Source: Parcubacteria group bacterium Athens0416_74 (GTDB taxonomy: Bacteria; Patescibacteriota; Minisyncoccia; Phycocordibacterales; UBA2100). Taken from it: 8,527 bases of DNA. Location: positions 1 through 8,527 of the forward strand of contig VMEY01000023.1 of assembly GCA_007375785.1 (NCBI GenBank), read 5' to 3'. This document shows positions 6,351-8,527 of the stretch, piece after piece; the stretch's first letter is position 1; every line of letters starts with the position of its first letter. The notes under the pieces are model-generated. The model was not told the DNA's origin. It did not search any database and saw only the letters and a program-made list of their open reading frames with translations. The position numbers were made by a program, and so were the translations under genes.

Positions 6351-6374
6351 AGGCCCGCTTCGCGCGGGCCTTTT
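6351..6374 (+). terminator. Strong intrinsic terminator
   Basis: GGCCCGC (6352-6358) pairs perfectly with GCGGGCC (6364-6370) around loop TTCGC. An extra A-T pair closes the base and TTTT follows (6371-6374), with another six Ts at 6381-6386. It ends the transcript carrying the small ORF and isolates the downstream IMP dehydrogenase gene. Confidence 0.92.
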
Positions 6375-6400
6375 GCTGTCTTTTTTGTCGGTGCTATACT
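6373..6400 (+). promoter_or_regulatory. Extended -10 promoter of guaB (leaderless)
   Basis: TGCTATACT (6392-6400) is an extended -10 element; TTGCTG (6373-6378) at a 16-nt spacing is a modest -35. The ATG at 6406 is 5 nt after the -10, so transcription should begin at or within a base or two of the start codon, leaving no 5' leader. Confidence 0.65.
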
Positions 6401-6405
6401 GGCGC

Positions 6406-7449
6406 ATGGCAGCTAAAATAACTGAAGGTTTTACATTCGACGATGTCCTCATCCGGCCCGCGGCCTCTGCCATGGAGCCATCGGAGGCATCACTCAAGAC
6501 ATCGGTAGCCGGCATTGCGCTCGAGCTTCCATTTTTATCTGCGGCCATGGATCGCGTCACAGAAGCCAGCCTCGCCATTGAGCTCGGTCGTCTTGGGGGG
6601 CTTGGCGTACTGCATCGCAACTGCTCTGTAGAGGAGCAGGTGAAAATGGTGCACGAGGTCAAAAAAGCCGGCGTGAAGGTAGCCGCTGCGTGCGGCCCAT
6701 TCCATGTGGAAAGAGCAAAAGCGCTCGATGCTGCAGGGTGCGATGCGATAGTCATCGACTGTGCGCATGGACACAATCTCAACGTGATAGAAAGCGCAAA
6801 GAAAATAAAGAAGATGCTCACGCACGCAAAGATGATTTACGGCAACATCGCCACAGGAGAGGCTGCGAAAGCTGCCTCGACTTTTGCGGATGCGCTCAAG
6901 GTGGGCGTGGGTCCCGGCTCTATCTGCACTACGAGACTTATCTCAGGTGTCGGTGTACCGCAGCTCTCGGCCGTCATGGAGGTGGCAGCTGTTGCATCGA
7001 AAAAGAAAATACCGGTCATCGCCGATGGTGGTATGCGCAATTCCGGAGACATCGCAAAAGCTCTCGCTGCCGGCGCGTCGGGGGTCATGTGCGGCAACTT
7101 GTTTGCCGGCACCGATGAAGCGCCGGGCAAAGTGGTGATGAAGGAGGGGAGAAAGCTCAAGGAGTATCGTGGGATGGGCTCTGAGTCGGTCATCAAGAGT
7201 GCCTCGGGTTCGGAGCGATATTTTACGCATGGCAGAAAAGCGGTACCGGAGGGAGTGGAGGCACTCGTGCCGTACAAGGGGCCACTTCGCGAGATTGTCG
7301 CCTCGCTCGCATCGGGCGTGCAGGTAGGTATGGGATACGTGGGTGCGCGCAATTTTGCAGAGTTTAGAAAGAAGGTCACTTTTATACGCATCACGCACGC
7401 GTCTATCGCGGAAGGGAAGCCACATTCTCTCGAGGGGATAACAGGGTAG
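6406..7449 (+). CDS. guaB: IMP dehydrogenase lacking CBS domains
   Basis: It oxidises IMP to XMP with NAD+, the committed step of guanine nucleotide synthesis. The 347-residue TIM-barrel has the family features in order: FTFDDVLIRPA (10-20), LSAAMDRVTE (44-53), GGLGVLHRN (64-72), DCAHGH (118-123), the catalytic loop GVGPGSICTTR with nucleophile Cys174, ADGGMRNSGDIAKAL (206-220), and the flap after YRGMGS with the Arg-Tyr pair in SERYF (271-272). That pair drives hydrolysis in IMPDH and is normally absent from GMP reductase, which otherwise shares the barrel, so I favour guaB over guaC. Usual IMPDH is about 490 residues. The difference is the missing CBS pair: after SVEEQVKMVHEVKKAG the chain goes directly to KVAAACG. 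Without CBS domains, allosteric control by ATP/GTP should be lost. The ATG at 6406 is 5 nt after an extended -10 box. Its stop codon lies in motif copy 3. Confidence 0.92.
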   Translation: MAAKITEGFTFDDVLIRPAASAMEPSEASLKTSVAGIALELPFLSAAMDRVTEASLAIELGRLGGLGVLHRNCSVEEQVKMVHEVKKAGVKVAAACGPFHVERAKALDAAGCDAIVIDCAHGHNLNVIESAKKIKKMLTHAKMIYGNIATGEAAKAASTFADALKVGVGPGSICTTRLISGVGVPQLSAVMEVAAVASKKKIPVIADGGMRNSGDIAKALAAGASGVMCGNLFAGTDEAPGKVVMKEGRKLKEYRGMGSESVIKSASGSERYFTHGRKAVPEGVEALVPYKGPLREIVASLASGVQVGMGYVGARNFAEFRKKVTFIRITHASIAEGKPHSLEGITG

Positions 7450-7462
7450 ACCCCGTGAGATA
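7447..7462 (+). repeat. 16-bp motif copy 3 (TAGACCCCGTGAGATA)
   Basis: It matches copy 2 in 15 of 16 positions, and its first three bases are the guaB stop codon. It forms the left arm of the second inverted pair: 7450-7462 can pair with 7533-7545 over 13 bp, with one G-T wobble. Confidence 0.85.
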
Positions 7463-7473
7463 GAACAGTTCGA

Positions 7474-7530
7474 CGTAGGCGCTACGCTTTATTGGCATGC
7501 AACATCGGGTAGAGTGACTATGTTTGCATG
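7474..7530. repeat. Nested inverted repeats between guaB and the 7557 gene
   Basis: Inside the outer motif pair lie two more dyads: CGTAG-GCG-CTACG (7474-7486) and CATGCAACAT (7496-7505) facing ATGTTTGCATG (7520-7530). The second pairs over about 10 bp with one extra base in the right arm. The 107-nt gap 7450-7556 holds no gene that I can see but is dense in dyad symmetry. Confidence 0.6.
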
Positions 7531-7550
7531 AGTATCTCATGGGGTAGAAT
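7523..7550 (+). promoter_or_regulatory. Probable promoter of the leaderless 7557 gene
   Basis: TAGAAT (7545-7550) is preceded by GGGG from motif copy 4, and TTTGCA (7523-7528) is a -35-like box at 16 nt. Six bases separate the -10 from the ATG at 7557, the same geometry as at prfB. Confidence 0.5.
7533..7548 (-). repeat. 16-bp motif copy 4, inverted, overlapping a -10 box
   Basis: Plus-strand TATCTCATGGGGTAGA is the inverse of the motif (core ACCCCATGAGATA on the minus strand, identical to copy 1). Bases 7545-7548 belong to the -10 box TAGAAT of the downstream gene, as copy 2 does for prfB. Confidence 0.85.
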
Positions 7551-7556
7551 TACCTC

Positions 7557-8069
7557 ATGAATCTCTGGCAGGGCTTCTGGAGCTGGTACGAGCGTACGTA
7601 CACCGTCAATGTATCGATAGCCCTCGGGCTTTTTCTCATCCAGCTCGTACACCTTGCTTGGCTCACGGGCGAGGTGGTGTGGACGCACCTCTTCGGAGCG
7701 CCACTCTTTGTGTTTGCGGGCATGTGGGAGAAGGTAATTATCTTTGTCGACTATACAGAGATACCGGCACTCATATCGGTGTCGCTCGTCTATATAGACC
7801 AGTTCCGTCATGAGAGAGATTTCAAGAGCGTGCTCTACCTCGTCTTTCTCAACTCGCAGTGGCTCCATATCCTCTGGATAACCGACGAGTACGTCGTCAC
7901 AATGTTCAACAATCCGGGCACCATACTCCCGCTCTGGCTTGCGTATCTTGCGATAGCAATCGACTACCTCGAGCTCCCTGTGATGCTCGATACTTTCAAA
8001 AAATTCTTTGCCGCGATGCGTGAGCAGAGGGTCGGTCAATTTCTCAAGACTGAATTACGCAGCGAATAG
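7557..8069 (+). CDS. Orphan multi-pass membrane protein with duplicated DYxExP motif
   Basis: The 170-residue protein has about five hydrophobic segments (roughly 17-36, 44-63, 69-80, 92-108, 122-143), an amphipathic Trp-rich start (LWQGFWSWYERTY) and a charged C-terminus. Inside or beside the helices it has many acidic residues and His: H32, E39, H44, E58, D65, E68, D81, H104, D110, E111, D136, E139, D145. A motif occurs twice, VDYTEIP (64-70) and IDYLELP (135-141), suggesting internal duplication or a two-fold site. Buried Glu/Asp/His of this kind could bind metal or carry protons, but that is inference. I recognise no named family. The start ATG lies 6 nt after TAGAAT, with no Shine-Dalgarno. 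A hairpin separates it from the convergent minus-strand genes. Confidence 0.85.
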   Translation: MNLWQGFWSWYERTYTVNVSIALGLFLIQLVHLAWLTGEVVWTHLFGAPLFVFAGMWEKVIIFVDYTEIPALISVSLVYIDQFRHERDFKSVLYLVFLNSQWLHILWITDEYVVTMFNNPGTILPLWLAYLAIAIDYLELPVMLDTFKKFFAAMREQRVGQFLKTELRSE

Positions 8070-8087
8070 TCGTACATAAATGACGAA

Positions 8088-8117
8088 ACCAGTGTTCGCA
8101 CAATGGCAAACACTGGT
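8088..8117. terminator. Stem-loop between convergent genes, possible bidirectional terminator
   Basis: ACCAGTGTT (8088-8096) pairs perfectly with AACACTGGT (8109-8117), with two more pairs inside after one mismatch. Neither strand has a good T run (TTTC on the minus strand, CAT on the plus strand). It lies 18 nt after the 7557 gene and touches the stop codon of the minus-strand gene, so it more likely stabilises 3' ends than acts as a strong terminator. Confidence 0.5.
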
Positions 8118-8335
8118 CATGAATGAGCTACCTCGGCATCTTTTCGGGTGCCGACCTTGTACGAGGTGCCTGACTCCGACTTGATGGCCGAAATGGCCGC
8201 AATCGTCGGGTCGTCCGTCTTCGCGATGAAGAGCTTCGGAAAACCCGGGATCTCTGCCGGCAATGTCATGCCGGACGATTCAACCGTCTGCGCGTGTGAG
8301 CGCGCAGCGACAATCAACGACGCGTTGAGTTCCAT
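8117..8335 (-). CDS. Small orphan protein (72 aa)
   Basis: A 72-residue product begins MELNASLIVAARSHAQ and ends GTRKDAEVAHS. It is fairly Ala/Ser/Thr-rich, with a hydrophobic patch (PGFPKLFIA), and has no clear membrane helix. I recognise no family. The start is set by AGGAGG (8349-8344 on the minus strand) with an 8-nt spacer; the same frame is open further upstream, but that part overlaps the kinase-like gene in another frame. A sigma-70-like promoter (TTGACA, 16 nt, TATCAT) lies just upstream. The gene starts 40 nt after the kinase-like gene on the same strand, so co-transcription is likely. A plus-strand ORF over the same DNA (8148-8513) is less credible: it has no start signals and covers both minus-strand genes. 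Confidence 0.75.
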   Translation of the reverse strand: MELNASLIVAARSHAQTVESSGMTLPAEIPGFPKLFIAKTDDPTIAAISAIKSESGTSYKVGTRKDAEVAHS

Positions 8336-8343
8336 GTACAAAC

Positions 8344-8349
8344 CCTCCT
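8344..8349 (-). promoter_or_regulatory. Shine-Dalgarno AGGAGG of the 72-aa gene
   Basis: The plus strand reads CCTCCT. On the minus strand this is a consensus ribosome binding site 8 nt before the ATG at 8335, and it fixes the start of the 72-aa gene against the longer open frame. Confidence 0.8.
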
Positions 8350-8367
8350 CGGTGACACTAGTCATAT

Positions 8368-8395
8368 ATGATAACTCAATTGTTAATTTTGTCAA
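8368..8395 (-). promoter_or_regulatory. Candidate promoter of the 72-aa gene
   Basis: A consensus -35 TTGACA (8395-8390) is separated by 16 nt from TATCAT (8373-8368), giving a start near 8361 and a leader of about 25 nt that includes the Shine-Dalgarno. The -35 box lies within the last codons of the kinase-like gene (Ile-Asp-Lys), so it may partly be coincidence. Confidence 0.5.
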
Positions 8396-8527
8396 TATCT
8401 GCAAAAAAGGCCCGTACTTCGCCATCAATAGCCGCCCGGTCACTCTCTCTGAACATATGACGTTGGTCCTCCGTTTGGTCGCGTTTCGCGCGGCCAAAGT
8501 CGATGACGAATAGGTTGCCCTCTCGGT
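8376..8527 (-). CDS. C-terminal end of a probable kinase-fold protein (partial)
   Basis: Only the last 49 codons lie in the window; the 5' part is beyond position 8527. The visible residues begin REGNLFVIDFGRAKRDQTED and end in FFADIDKINN. N-L-F-V-I-D-F-G followed by an Arg/Lys stretch and an ED/D pattern looks like strand 8 and the DFG metal-binding motif near the end of small bacterial or archaeal protein-kinase-like (Bud32/RIO- or lipopolysaccharide kinase-like) domains, where the Asp holds Mg-ATP. The substrate cannot be told from this fragment, and a chance resemblance is possible given the short length. The stop TGA at 8378-8376 is followed 40 nt later by the 72-aa gene in the same direction. 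Confidence 0.65.
   Translation of the reverse strand, partial: REGNLFVIDFGRAKRDQTEDQRHMFRESDRAAIDGEVRAFFADIDKINN

Noticed and set aside
8400..8425. Minus-strand run GGGCCTTTTTT as a terminator
   Set aside because: There is no good stem before the T run, and the bases encode residues of the kinase-like C-terminus.
8478..8505. Hairpin TTTGG...CGCG-TTT-CGCG...CCAAA
   Set aside because: It is interrupted by an internal loop and lies within coding sequence; probably coincidental.
8148..8513. Plus-strand 121-aa ORF
   Set aside because: It lacks a ribosome binding site or promoter and lies antisense to two minus-strand genes with better evidence (AGGAGG start; DFG motif).

Overview
The window reads as chromosomal DNA of a small-genome bacterium, most likely a Candidate Phyla Radiation (Patescibacteria/Parcubacteria-like) lineage. 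The grounds are a tightly packed gene set, an IMP dehydrogenase without CBS domains, a release factor 2 with a severely shortened N-terminal domain, several start codons lying only 5-7 nt after a -10 box, and conserved-looking orphan membrane proteins. This assignment is inference from gene style; no 16S or marker tree is available here.

Layout: (1) 1-980 holds tRNA-Asp(GTC) with a terminator, then tRNA-Thr(GGT) abutting the start codon of a DUF2238/YjdF-like membrane protein, then tRNA-Thr(CGT). (2) 980-3622 is the classic prfB-ftsE-ftsX block (peptide chain release factor 2 plus the FtsEX division ABC complex). (3) 3633-6061 is pyrG (CTP synthase) overlapping by one base an endonuclease/exonuclease/phosphatase-fold hydrolase. 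(4) 6062-6405 has a perfect 12-bp palindrome, a hairpin next to a strong Shine-Dalgarno, a 58-codon small ORF and an excellent intrinsic terminator. (5) 6406-7449 is a CBS-less IMP dehydrogenase. (6) 7450-7556 is an intergenic stretch full of nested inverted repeats that ends in a promoter abutting a five-helix-like orphan membrane protein (7557-8069). (7) 8070-8527 carries two minus-strand genes converging on the rest: a 72-aa orphan with textbook Shine-Dalgarno and promoter and, running off the window edge, the C-terminus of a probable kinase-fold protein with a DFG motif.

The genes are mostly housekeeping: translation (tRNAs, RF2), division (FtsEX) and nucleotide synthesis (CTP synthase, IMP dehydrogenase). 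The most striking non-gene signal is a 16-bp sequence of consensus TATACCCCRTGAGATA present four times, as two inverted pairs. The inner-facing copy of each pair supplies the -10 box of a gene (prfB and the 7557 membrane protein) whose ATG lies exactly 6 nt after that box. This could be a shared DNA-level regulatory element or a miniature inverted-repeat element that donates promoters. A second theme is two start modes side by side: apparently leaderless starts for prfB, guaB and the 7557 gene (possibly ftsX and pyrG), against strong Shine-Dalgarno starts for the two small orphan genes.
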